Shown one piece after another: positions 10,077 through 17,197 of a stretch of DNA of 33,213 nt. The stretch is from Candidatus Corynebacterium avicola (GTDB lineage Bacteria > Actinomycetota > Actinomycetes > Mycobacteriales > Mycobacteriaceae): the NCBI GenBank assembly GCA_019114135.1, contig DXGC01000009.1, forward strand, positions 1 through 33,213. The letters are read 5' to 3'. The notes beneath the pieces were generated by a model. It ran no database searches. It saw nothing but the letters and a program-made list of their open reading frames with translations, and was not told the DNA's origin. Both the position numbers and the translations under genes were made by a program. Each line of letters starts with the position of its first letter. The first letter of the stretch is position 1.

Positions 10077-10637
10077 ATGAATCCCCGCACCACCACACCC
10101 CGGACGAAAATCCGTTCCAGAGCCCTCGCAGTCACCACCGCCACGCTGGTCGCCCTCGGCGGCGGCGCCGTCGCCGTCTCGAGCAGCGCCGCGGACATCG
10201 TCCCGCCGCCGCAGCCCGGCCCCGTCGAGCCCGGCCGTAGCCCCGAGGAGGCTACCCAGCTCGCCGTCGATCTGACCCCGGATCTCCCGAACTTCGGTCC
10301 GTGGACCCCCTTCGGCGCTGACACCAGTGACTACGATCAGAACCAGTCGCTGTCCGCGATCACCATAAACGTCTCCGGCGCCACCGGTTCCACCCCGCGC
10401 CAGGTCGCCCTGTTCGCCGGGTCGAAGTACATCGGCACCACCACCCCGGAGGCGTACCCGTACCAGACGACGGAGCGCGTCTCGGACAACATCATCAAGG
10501 TCAACTACCGTTACCTGCTGCCCGGCGACTCGAACGCCGCGCCGAGCGGTGAGGCGACGTCGTACTACATCCTGCAGCCGCAGGGCCTCGACCGGGTCGG
10601 CTCGCTGCCTCCCAATGGTGCAGTCCCGCCTGCATAA
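10077..10637 (+). CDS. Secreted LppP/LprE-like protein, second of three tandem paralogues
   Basis: A 186-residue paralogue of the gene at 9283. The signal peptide is nearly identical (TTTPRTKIRSRALAVTTATLVALGGGAVAV) and again there is no Cys. The linker is PPPQPGPVEPGRSPEEATQLAVDL. The core reads SLSAITINVSGATGSTPRQVALFAGSKYIGTTTPEAYPYQTTERVSDNIIKVNYRYLLPGDSNAAPSG and then ATSYYILQPQGLDRVGSLPPNG. The ATG is preceded by AAAAGGAG. The DNA after the TAA still carries CCGGTGTAA, the sequence that ends the first copy, so this copy appears to have gained an earlier stop and its old tail is now 3' UTR. The function is unknown; it is probably a cell-envelope protein. Confidence 0.8.
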   Translation: MNPRTTTPRTKIRSRALAVTTATLVALGGGAVAVSSSAADIVPPPQPGPVEPGRSPEEATQLAVDLTPDLPNFGPWTPFGADTSDYDQNQSLSAITINVSGATGSTPRQVALFAGSKYIGTTTPEAYPYQTTERVSDNIIKVNYRYLLPGDSNAAPSGEATSYYILQPQGLDRVGSLPPNGAVPPA

Positions 10638-10676
10638 GAAGCGCCCCCGGTGTAATCCACCTCCACTCAACCTTGT

Positions 10677-10719
10677 CGAGGCCACCACCGACAATCTTCC
10701 AGTCGGTCCGGTGGCCTCG
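10677..10719 (+). terminator. Hairpin after the second LppP/LprE-like gene, repeat of 9871-9913
   Basis: It has the same stems CGAGGCCACC/GGTGGCCTCG and ACCGAC/GTCGGT, differing only in the loop. The stem is conserved while the flanks have drifted, which suggests the structure is kept by selection or the duplication is recent. Confidence 0.65.
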
Positions 10720-10878
10720 CGGCATATTGGGACGAAATCCGATGCGACCAGCGAATACAAGACTATATCAATTCGTGATCAGAAAGTACGTAACGCTTCC
10801 CGGAGGGGACACGGTCGCACTGGGTGCAAGGCTTGCACTCCATTCACCACACCGACTCTCCCGGAAAGGAGTATCACC

Positions 10879-11466
10879 ATGACCTCCCGCACCACCAAGT
10901 CCCGGACGAAAACCAAACGCTCCCGGGCACTTGCCGTCACCACCGCAACTCTGCTCGCCTTCGGCGGCGGAACGGCCACAATCGCCACCAGTGGGGCACA
11001 AGAGGATCCCTCAGAGGTGAGCACCCAGCAGCCGCCGTCGGAGGACGTCCAACTGCCGGAGCGGAATGCTGATGAAGCCGCCCAGTACGCCGCAGACATC
11101 GTCACGGACATCGAACAGTCACCGTGGACTGATGTCGGCGCGATGAAGCGGGATTACGATCCCAACCAGTCTCTTTCCGCGATCACGCTGGACGTTGAGG
11201 AGGCCCACGGTGGTACTCCTCGACAGACCGCACTGTTCGCTGGATCGCACTACATCGGTACCACCACTCCGGAGGCGTACCCGTTCCAGACGACGGAGCG
11301 CGTCTCGGACAACGTCATCAAGGTCAACTACCGCTGGCTCCAGCCTGGTGACGTGCAAACCGAGCCGTCCGGCTCAGCGACGTCGTACTACACCCTGCAT
11401 CCGCACGGGATCGAGCGTACGGGCACGCTTCCGCCCGAAGGTGTCGGCGTTCCTCCCGTGGCCTGA
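10879..11466 (+). CDS. Secreted LppP/LprE-like protein, third of three tandem paralogues
   Basis: A 195-residue paralogue with a signal peptide (KRSRALAVTTATLLAFGGGTATIATSGAQ) and no Cys. The linker is longer and more acidic than in the other copies (EDPSEVSTQQPPSEDVQLPERNADEAAQYAADIV). The core reads SLSAITLDVEEAHGGTPRQTALFAGSHYIGTTTPEAYPFQTTERVSDNVIKVNYRWLQPGDVQTEPSG and then ATSYYTLHPHGIERTGTLPPEG. The ATG has GGAAAGGAG upstream. Its core is closer to the second copy than to the first. It lacks the shared hairpin and instead ends at the strong terminator at 11531. Probably an envelope or secreted protein; the binding partner is unknown. Confidence 0.8.
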   Translation: MTSRTTKSRTKTKRSRALAVTTATLLAFGGGTATIATSGAQEDPSEVSTQQPPSEDVQLPERNADEAAQYAADIVTDIEQSPWTDVGAMKRDYDPNQSLSAITLDVEEAHGGTPRQTALFAGSHYIGTTTPEAYPFQTTERVSDNVIKVNYRWLQPGDVQTEPSGSATSYYTLHPHGIERTGTLPPEGVGVPPVA

Positions 11467-11530
11467 TACCCGACCCGCCACCCGTCAGCGACGACGTCGC
11501 GGCGCCACCAGAGCCTCAGCATTTGAAAAA

Positions 11531-11570
11531 CGCCGCGTCCTGCCAGAGTGTTCTCTGGCAGGACGCGGCG
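11531..11570. terminator. Bidirectional intrinsic terminator, 18-bp perfect stem
   Basis: CGCCGCGTCCTGCCAGAG pairs perfectly with its complement at 11553-11570 around a TGTT loop. AAAAA precedes it, so the minus strand reads TTTTT after the stem. It ends the tRNA-Lys transcript on the minus strand and probably the LppP/LprE-like array on the plus strand. Confidence 0.9.
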
Positions 11571-11583
11571 TCTGTTGTACCAG

Positions 11584-11656
11584 TGGGCCCTGTGGGGCTC
11601 GAACCCACGACCTGCGGATTAAAAGTCCGTAGCTCTACCAACTGAGCTAAAGGCCC
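11584..11656 (-). tRNA. tRNA-Lys (anticodon UUU)
   Basis: The minus strand folds as a 73-nt cloverleaf. The acceptor is GGGCCTT with AGGGCCC, with one T-G pair. The D-arm is TAGCTCAGTTGGTAGAGCTA, the anticodon loop is CTTTTAA with anticodon TTT, and the T-arm has GTGGGTTCGAGCCCCAC. The discriminator base is A and no CCA is encoded. It lies alone between the LppP/LprE-like array and actA, with a strong terminator 13 nt after its 3' end. Confidence 0.97.
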
Positions 11657-11700
11657 TGACTCGCACACGGACAGCAGAACCCTCCGGCGAGTACTGGTGA

Positions 11701-11731
11701 ATTCTATCCCACGTCCCCCGGACGACGGCAA
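11701..11731 (-). promoter_or_regulatory. Probable promoter of tRNA-Lys
   Basis: On the minus strand TTGCCG (11726-11731) and TAGAAT (11701-11706) are 19 nt apart, about 45 nt before the tRNA. The rest of the 11657-11862 gap shows no gene I can support. Confidence 0.45.
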
Positions 11732-11862
11732 TACACCCTCCCCATGCTGGCCCCACCCCCGACACGAGCTCGCGACTGACCCGGACTTTCGCACCTCCGC
11801 CGACCGGTAATCACGAGGGGCACAGCATTTGGCCAGATCAACGAGGTGAGATAAAAGCAAGC

Positions 11863-11897
11863 AGCCCCGCCCGGGTGCGAAAGTCCGGGGCGGGGCT
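11863..11897 (-). terminator. GC-rich hairpin terminator of actA
   Basis: AGCCCCGCCCGG pairs with CCGGGGCGGGGCT around a short loop. On the minus strand it is followed by GCTTGCTTTTAT. It lies 53 nt after the actA stop. Confidence 0.7.
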
Positions 11898-11950
11898 ACT
11901 TCTTGCCGGTGCAGGCAAGCTCAGGCCGACGATGTCGACCAACCAGCCGA

Positions 11951-13453
11951 CTACTTGTGCATCGAGCCGGTCTCGAGGAACCGGGTGTGGAACTCGAAGG
12001 CCTTGGTCAGGTCGTGCGGGGTCTGGTGGAACTTACCCTTCGACGCGGCCTCCACGTACTCCTCCAGCTGCGGCTGGTAGGTCGGGTGGGCGATGGAGAT
12101 CAACTTCTTCACGCGGTCACGCGGGGCCAGGCCACGCAGGTCTGCGTAGCCGTTCTCGGTGATGACGACCATGGTGTCGTGCTCGTGGTGGTCGATGTGC
12201 GAGGCGAAGGGGACGATCGCGGAAATGTCGCCACCCTTGGCGATCGAGGGGCTGATGAAGGAGGAGACGAAGGCGTTGCGGGTGAAGTCGCCCGAGCCGC
12301 CGATACCGTTCATCACGCGGGATCCGGTGACGTTGGTGGAGTTGATGTTGCCGTAGATGTCGGCCTCGATCATACCGTTGGTGGCGATCAGGCCGAGTCG
12401 ACGGATGACCTCCGGGTGGTTGGAGACCTGCTGCGGACGCAGGATGATGCTGTCGCGGTACTTGGCAGCCTCCGCGTTCATCTTCTCCGCGTACTCCGGG
12501 GACAGCGAGAAGGAGGTCGCCGAGGCGACGGTCATCTTGCCGGCGTCGATCAGGTCGACCATGCCGTCCTGGATGACCTCGGTGTAGGCCTTGATGTTCT
12601 CGAACTTGGAGTCCAGAAGGCCGGCCATCACGGCGTTCGGGACGTTACCGACACCGGACTGCATGATGTAGCCGTCGTAGGCCAGACGACCCGCAGCGAC
12701 CTCACCCTCGAGGAAGTCGAGGAAGTAGCCGGCGATCTTCTTGGAGGTCTCGTCGGCCGGGGTGAAGGGGGCGTTGCGGTCAGCGGCGTCGGTCTCGACG
12801 ACGGCGACGATCTTCTCCGGGTCGATCTCCATGGCGGTGGAACCGATACGGTCACCCGGCTTGGTGATCGGGATCGGGGTGCGCTGGCCGATCGGCTCGA
12901 TGGTGTAGATGTCGTGCATGCCCTCGAGGTCGCGGGACTGCCACTCGTTGACCTCGATGATCACCTTGTCGGCGGCCTGGACGTACTCGACGTTGTTGCC
13001 GACGGCGGAGGACGGGACGACGGTGCCGTCCTCACGGATGCAGACGGCCTCGATGATGGCGACGTCGAACTTGCCGAAGAAGCCTTCCTGGACCTGCTTG
13101 CCCAGGTGGGACAGGTGGATGTCCCAGTATCGGACGTCGCCGTCGTTGATCTGGCCACGCAGCACCGGATCGGAGTTGTAGGGGGTGCGGAAGCTGATGG
13201 CGTTCGCCTCGGCCAGCACACCGTCCTCGTCCACGGCGGTGGAGGCACCGGTGAACAGCTCGATCTGGAACTCGTCACCGCGGTCGTGGGCCGCCTTGGC
13301 CCGGTTCGCGATGGCGGTGGGCAGCGCCTTGGGGTAACCGGCGCCGGTGAAGCCGGAGGTACCGACCTTGTCGCCGTTGTTGACGAACTCTGCAGCCTCC
13401 TCGGCGGTCATGACCTTGGACTTCAGACCGCTGTGGGCGATGCGCTCAGACAC
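11951..13453 (-). CDS. actA: Acetyl-CoA hydrolase/transferase family protein, probable succinyl-CoA:acetate CoA-transferase
   Basis: A 500-residue class I CoA-transferase. It should move CoA between succinyl- or propionyl-CoA and acetate, helping acetate and propionate use. Marks include DKVGTSGFTGAGYPKALP near the N-terminus, the CoA-binding loop QSGVGNVPNAVMAGL (265-279) and Glu292 in AYTEVIQDG, at the position of the catalytic glutamate that forms the glutamyl-CoA thioester. The C-terminal NGIGGSGDFTRNAFVSSFISPSIAKGGDISAIVPFASHIDHHEHD is typical of the family. The start is GTG with AGAGGAGAGAAA upstream. It neighbours dusB and phoU as in C. glutamicum, where the orthologue is called actA; the name is by that synteny. 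Divergent from dusB, with an 18-bp palindrome in the shared gap. Confidence 0.9.
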   Translation of the reverse strand: MSERIAHSGLKSKVMTAEEAAEFVNNGDKVGTSGFTGAGYPKALPTAIANRAKAAHDRGDEFQIELFTGASTAVDEDGVLAEANAISFRTPYNSDPVLRGQINDGDVRYWDIHLSHLGKQVQEGFFGKFDVAIIEAVCIREDGTVVPSSAVGNNVEYVQAADKVIIEVNEWQSRDLEGMHDIYTIEPIGQRTPIPITKPGDRIGSTAMEIDPEKIVAVVETDAADRNAPFTPADETSKKIAGYFLDFLEGEVAAGRLAYDGYIMQSGVGNVPNAVMAGLLDSKFENIKAYTEVIQDGMVDLIDAGKMTVASATSFSLSPEYAEKMNAEAAKYRDSIILRPQQVSNHPEVIRRLGLIATNGMIEADIYGNINSTNVTGSRVMNGIGGSGDFTRNAFVSSFISPSIAKGGDISAIVPFASHIDHHEHDTMVVITENGYADLRGLAPRDRVKKLISIAHPTYQPQLEEYVEAASKGKFHQTPHDLTKAFEFHTRFLETGSMHK

Positions 13454-13497
13454 TTTCTCTCCTCTGTATTCCCGGTGGTTCGGTATTTATGTCTGCA

Positions 13498-13506
13498 AGT
13501 ATCACA
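13498..13506 (-). promoter_or_regulatory. Possible extended -10 promoter of actA
   Basis: The minus strand reads TGTGATACT, an extended -10 (TGn plus GATACT), about 45 nt before the GTG. A -35 element is not clear. Confidence 0.35.
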
Positions 13507-13609
13507 ATTTGTTTCTCAGCCAAACGTGATGTCTGCCACCATTGATAGCACAGTGACCCGGTTACCGACATATGCGGCGGCCCGTCGGGTGTGACCGCCC
13601 GCACCCCAG

Positions 13610-13627
13610 TGTAGAGAATTCTCTACA
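13610..13627. promoter_or_regulatory. Perfect 18-bp palindrome TGTAGAGAATTCTCTACA, probable operator
   Basis: A fully symmetric site in the divergent actA-dusB gap, 73 nt before dusB and 156 nt before actA. It does not match the corynebacterial sites I know (GlxR, RamB, LexA, DtxR, McbR). Size and symmetry fit a dimeric repressor. Confidence 0.5.
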
Positions 13628-13700
13628 ACGGGCTGCCGCACGGGTGGTCATGGCCCGAGCCGCTCACGTTGCACCGCGACGTCCCGCAGTGTGAGAATCA

Positions 13701-14915
13701 ATGACCGTGAGCACCATTTCCGCACCTGCCCCTGCCCAGAACAGCGCCCTGTCCATCGGGCGATTCAACCTGGACTCCCCCGTCGTCCTCGCACCGATGG
13801 CAGGTGTCACCAACGTCGCTTTCCGCACCCTGTGCCGGGAGCAGGAGCGCGAGCGCATGGGCAGCGTCGCCGGACTGTACGTCTGTGAGATGGTCACCGC
13901 CCGCGCTCTGGTCGAGCGCAACCCCAAGACGCTGCACATGACGACCTTCGCCGCCGACGAGGACCCGCGGAGTCTGCAGCTCTACACGACGGACCCGGAG
14001 TACACCTACAAGGCCGCCCGGATGATCGCCGAGGAGGACCTCGCCGACCACATCGACATGAACTTCGGCTGTCCGGTTCCCAAGGTCACCCGTCGCGGCG
14101 GCGGCTCCGCCCTTCCGTTCAAGCGTCGCCTCTACTCCTCCATCGTCGCCGCCGCTGTCAAAGGCGTCGAGGACGCAGGACGCTCCGGCGGCGACACCGC
14201 CATCCCCGTCACCGTGAAGTTCCGTGTCGGCATCGACGACGAGCACCACACCCACCTCGACGCCGGACGCATCGCCGCCGCCGAGGGTGCCGCCGCCGTC
14301 GCCTGCCACGGGCGTACCGCCGCCCAGCGATACTCCGGCACCGCCGACTGGGACCAGATCGCCCGCCTGGTGGAGCACATGGACGGCACGGGGGTGCCGG
14401 TGCTCGGCAACGGCGACATCTTCAAGGCGTCCGACGCCGCGGCGATGATGGAGCACACCGGCTGCGACGGCGTCGTCGTCGGACGTGGCTGCCTGGGCCG
14501 ACCCTGGCTGTTCGCCGAGCTCTCCGCACACCTTCGCGGCCTGCCGGTCCCCGAGGAGCCGACCCTGGCGGAGGTCTGCCGGATCATCATGCGTCACGCC
14601 GAGCTCCTGTCCGCCCACGAGGGCGAGAAGTACGGCGTCCGGGAGATGCGCAAGCACATGGCCTGGTACATGCGTGGATTCCCCGCCGGTGGCGAGATCC
14701 GCCGCCAGCTCAGCCAGATCACCGACCTCGACTCCCTGCGCGCCGTCCTCGACCCGATGTGGGACTCGGACGCCCGCGCCGCCGACGCCGACGGTGCCCG
14801 TGGCCGGCAGGGATCCCCCGGAAAGGTGGCCCTCCCGGACGGCTGGCTGGACGACCCCGAGGCCGATCTCGCCCACGTCCCGGAGACCGAGGACGCCGCC
14901 AACAACGGCGGCTGA
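13701..14915 (+). CDS. dusB: tRNA-dihydrouridine synthase (DusB/Nifr3 family)
   Basis: A 404-residue FMN-dependent enzyme that reduces uridine to dihydrouridine in the tRNA D-loop. Marks are VVLAPMAGVTNVAFRTLCRE (FMN binding), HIDMNFGCPVPKVTRRGGGSAL with the catalytic Cys124, VACHGRTAAQRYSGTADW, and the phosphate-binding GNGDIF and GVVVGRGCLGRPWLF. After the helical tRNA-binding domain there is a Gly/Ala/Asp-rich tail of about 40 residues (from ARAADADGARGRQG) that looks disordered. ATG 13701 has no ribosome-binding site; an in-frame GTG at 13707 lies 8 nt after GAGAAT and would suit a leaderless start, so the true start is uncertain by two codons. It precedes phoU on the same strand by 68 nt. 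Confidence 0.93.
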   Translation: MTVSTISAPAPAQNSALSIGRFNLDSPVVLAPMAGVTNVAFRTLCREQERERMGSVAGLYVCEMVTARALVERNPKTLHMTTFAADEDPRSLQLYTTDPEYTYKAARMIAEEDLADHIDMNFGCPVPKVTRRGGGSALPFKRRLYSSIVAAAVKGVEDAGRSGGDTAIPVTVKFRVGIDDEHHTHLDAGRIAAAEGAAAVACHGRTAAQRYSGTADWDQIARLVEHMDGTGVPVLGNGDIFKASDAAAMMEHTGCDGVVVGRGCLGRPWLFAELSAHLRGLPVPEEPTLAEVCRIIMRHAELLSAHEGEKYGVREMRKHMAWYMRGFPAGGEIRRQLSQITDLDSLRAVLDPMWDSDARAADADGARGRQGSPGKVALPDGWLDDPEADLAHVPETEDAANNGG

Positions 14916-14970
14916 CACCCCCACATGTGATTCGCCCACAACTTACCGGGCGAAAACATCGCGGGGGCCG

Positions 14971-14976
14971 TACACT
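14971..14976 (+). promoter_or_regulatory. -10 hexamer TACACT, leaderless-type, for phoU
   Basis: TACACT ends 7 nt before the phoU ATG. Upstream, a small inverted repeat TTCGCCC/GGGCGAA (14931-14954) separates dusB from phoU. Confidence 0.5.
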
Positions 14977-14983
14977 AGCCCGC

Positions 14984-15721
14984 ATGCGCACCGTGTACCA
15001 GGAACAGATGCGGATCTTCGCCCATGAACTGGCGCTCATGGCCGACAAGGTCCGTCAGATGATGAGGTCGGCCTGCGTTGCCCTGTTCGAGCAGGACATC
15101 GAGGTCGCCGAACAGGTCCTCACCTCCATCGACGAGGTCGAGGAACTGCGCCAGCGGGCCGAGACCCGCTCCTTCGAACTGCTCGCCCTCGAAGGCCCCG
15201 TCGCCCGCGACCTGCGCCAGGTCGTGTCCGGCACCTACATCGTCGAGGATCTGGCCCGTATGGCCACCCTCGCGGTGCACGTCGCCCGCACCTCCCGCCG
15301 TCGCCACCCGGACTCCGCCGTCCCGGAGATCACCGAGCCCTACTTCCGGGAGATGGCACGACTGGTCGACGACGTCGGACAGAAGCTGCACGACGTCCTC
15401 GTGACCTACGACCCGGAGAAGGCCATGGAGCTCGCCCTCGACGACGACGCCGTCGACGACCTCCACGAGCACATGTTCCACCTCACCGGCAAGAAGGAGT
15501 GGCCTTACCCGGTCTCCGCCGCCGTGGACGTGACCCTGCTGTCGCGCTTCTTCGAGCGGTACTCCGACCACGCCGTGAACATCGGCACCCGCGTGGTCTA
15601 CCTCGCCACCGGTATGCAGCCCGACGAGTACGAGGTCTCCCGCCGCAGCGAAGAGCAGCAGGAGACCATGCGCGAGCAGTTCGACGAGATCCGCCGTCGC
15701 TACGGGTCAGACTCCTTCTGA
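14984..15721 (+). CDS. phoU: Phosphate transport/signalling regulator PhoU
   Basis: A 245-residue protein with two three-helix PhoU repeats. The first includes VEELRQRAETRSFELLALEGPVARDLRQVVSGTYIVEDLARMATLAVHVAR; the second includes AVDDLHEHMFHLTGKKEWPYPVSAAVDVTLLSRFFERYSDHAVNIGTRVVYLATG. The E/DxxxD-type stretches (EDLARMA, ERYSDHA) bind metal ions in the family. PhoU restrains the Pst transporter and the phosphate two-component system when phosphate is plentiful. The pst genes lie nearby but on the opposite strand, so phoU is not in their operon and has its own promoter. The start is set by TACACT 7 nt upstream. Confidence 0.95.
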   Translation: MRTVYQEQMRIFAHELALMADKVRQMMRSACVALFEQDIEVAEQVLTSIDEVEELRQRAETRSFELLALEGPVARDLRQVVSGTYIVEDLARMATLAVHVARTSRRRHPDSAVPEITEPYFREMARLVDDVGQKLHDVLVTYDPEKAMELALDDDAVDDLHEHMFHLTGKKEWPYPVSAAVDVTLLSRFFERYSDHAVNIGTRVVYLATGMQPDEYEVSRRSEEQQETMREQFDEIRRRYGSDSF

Positions 15722-15741
15722 TCCCCCACTCCCCCCACGCC

Positions 15742-15771
15742 AGGCCCCGCGAGCATCACGCTCCGGGGCCT
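15742..15771. terminator. Hairpin terminator between convergent phoU and the GntK-like gene
   Basis: AGGCCCCG and GAGC pair with GCTC and CGGGGCCT around ATCAC, with one bulged C. It may serve both strands, though the T-tracts are weak. Confidence 0.65.
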
Positions 15772-15789
15772 GTACTGGTTCTGAGGACC

Positions 15790-16317
15790 CTAGTCGTCCG
15801 CTGCACCCTGCCGGGTGACCTCGAGCGACACCAGGGCGGCGTCCGCGAGCACCTCGGTGGGCTGGGCGGCATCGAGGCGGACGCCGTACTCGTCGGCGCG
15901 TAGCCGCTCCAACTCCGCGTACTGGGCGCGCAGCACGTCCGGATCCGGTTCCTCACCGGTTGTCCGCAGGACACGTTCCCGGATGACGTCCTCGGTGCCG
16001 TGCACGTGGACGAAGTAGACGAAGCCCTCGGCCTCGCGGAAGATGTCGCGTGCGCGGCGCCCCAGCCCCAGGCTCACCACCACGGTCGACTCCCCCCTGG
16101 ACGCCGCCTCGTTCATCCAGTCACGGATGGCGTAGGCCCACGGAAGCCTGTCCTTCGGCGTCAGGAATCCCCCTTGCGCGATCTTCTCGCGCACCTCCGC
16201 CGGCTGCAGATCGGCCGCGGTTGCACCGGTGTACCCGGTGCGCCGCCGCAGTTCCTCGGCGAGCGGCCCCTTGCCACTGCCACTCACCCCCATCAACACG
16301 ATGTGCACGGGACTCAT
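15790..16317 (-). CDS. Gluconokinase-like P-loop protein with degenerate catalytic motifs
   Basis: A 175-residue P-loop protein resembling GntK-type gluconokinase. The P-loop is GVSGSGKG (residues 10-17), ending in Gly where Ser or Thr normally binds magnesium. The substrate region reads ATAADLQPAEVREKIAQGGFLTPKDRLPWAYAIRDWM, where the family has GDDLHPxxNxxKMxxGxPLTDxDRxPWLxxI. The fold and spacing are kept, but the first Asp of DDLHP and the His are replaced. So it may use another substrate or be inactive. The start ATG has AAAGGAG 6 nt upstream. It lies 64 nt after pstB on the same strand and could be read through from the pst operon. Gluconokinase itself is unlikely. Confidence 0.7.
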   Translation of the reverse strand: MSPVHIVLMGVSGSGKGPLAEELRRRTGYTGATAADLQPAEVREKIAQGGFLTPKDRLPWAYAIRDWMNEAASRGESTVVVSLGLGRRARDIFREAEGFVYFVHVHGTEDVIRERVLRTTGEEPDPDVLRAQYAELERLRADEYGVRLDAAQPTEVLADAALVSLEVTRQGAADD

Positions 16318-16381
16318 CTGTGACTCCTTTCTCCTGCCACCAGTGTGGCATGAAAACGGAGCGGGGGTGGTTGACGGTGAG

Positions 16382-17158
16382 TCAGCCGAAACGACCGGAG
16401 ATGTAGTCCTCGGTCTCCTTGCGGTCCGGGTTCTCGAAGATCTTCTTCGTCGCGCCGACCTCGACCAACTGCCCGGGCTTGCCGGTGGCCTCCAGGGAGT
16501 AGAAGGCGGTCTGGTCGGAGACACGTGCAGCCTGCTGCATGTTGTGGGTGACGATCACGATGGTGAACTCTTCCTTGAGCTCGTGGATCAGGTCCTCCAC
16601 GGCCAGGGTCGAGATCGGGTCCAGGGCCGAGCAGGGCTCGTCCATCAGCAGGACCTCGGGCTCCACGGCGATCGCGCGGGCGATGCACAGACGCTGCTGC
16701 TGACCACCGGAGAGGCCGCCGCCGGGCTTGTCGAGACGGTCCTTGACCTCTTCCCAGAGGTTCGCCGAACGCAGGGACTTCTCGGCCACCTCGCGCAGCT
16801 TCTTCTTGTTCTTCTCACCGGAGAGTTTGAGGCCGGCGACGACGTTCTCCTCGATGGACATCGTGGGGAACGGGTTGGCCTTCTGGAAGACCATGCCGAT
16901 CGTGTTGCGCACGGCGACGGGGTCGACGTTGCGGCCGTAGATGTTCTCGCCGTCCAGCAGGATCTCCCCCTCGACGTAGGCGCCGGGGATGACCTCGTGC
17001 ATACGGTTCAGGGTGCGCAGGACGGTGGACTTCCCGCAGCCGGACGGACCGATGAAGGCGGTCACGGAGCGGGGCGGGACCTCCAGGTTCACGTTCTGGA
17101 CGGCGTGGAAATCCCCGTAGAAGATGTCGACGTCTTTGAGGTCGAGGCGCTTTGCCAT
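16382..17158 (-). CDS. pstB: Phosphate ABC transporter ATP-binding protein PstB
   Basis: A 258-residue ATPase of the high-affinity phosphate importer. It has Walker [10 protein letters not shown] (37-45), the Q-loop in [14 protein letters not shown], the signature LSGGQQQR (149-156), Walker [14 protein letters not shown] (169-181) and the H-loop THN with His205. The segment [11 protein letters not shown] and the [23 protein letters not shown] block are typical of PstB. The ATG start has AAAGGA upstream. It is 39 nt after pstA and last of the four pst genes. Confidence 0.97.
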   Translation of the reverse strand: MAKRLDLKDVDIFYGDFHAVQNVNLEVPPRSVTAFIGPSGCGKSTVLRTLNRMHEVIPGAYVEGEILLDGENIYGRNVDPVAVRNTIGMVFQKANPFPTMSIEENVVAGLKLSGEKNKKKLREVAEKSLRSANLWEEVKDRLDKPGGGLSGGQQQRLCIARAIAVEPEVLLMDEPCSALDPISTLAVEDLIHELKEEFTIVIVTHNMQQAARVSDQTAFYSLEATGKPGQLVEVGATKKIFENPDRKETEDYISGRFG

Positions 17159-17197
17159 GGTTGTGGAATCCTTTTCTCTGGCGGTGGTCGAGGGGGG

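Noticed and set aside
13490..13560. Possible GlxR or RamA/RamB site before actA
   Set aside because: Only a TGTGA half-site is present; the second half does not fit the TGTGA-N6-TCACA pattern, and no clear RamA or RamB motif is seen.
11903..13594. A 563-codon open frame on the plus strand opposite actA
   Set aside because: Low-complexity Gly/Asp/Val/Leu composition and exact overlap with a well-supported gene mark it as a shadow.
14931..14954. TTCGCCC/GGGCGAA hairpin after dusB, considered as a terminator
   Set aside because: A 7-bp stem with a 10-nt loop and no T-tract; dusB and phoU may be partly co-transcribed.
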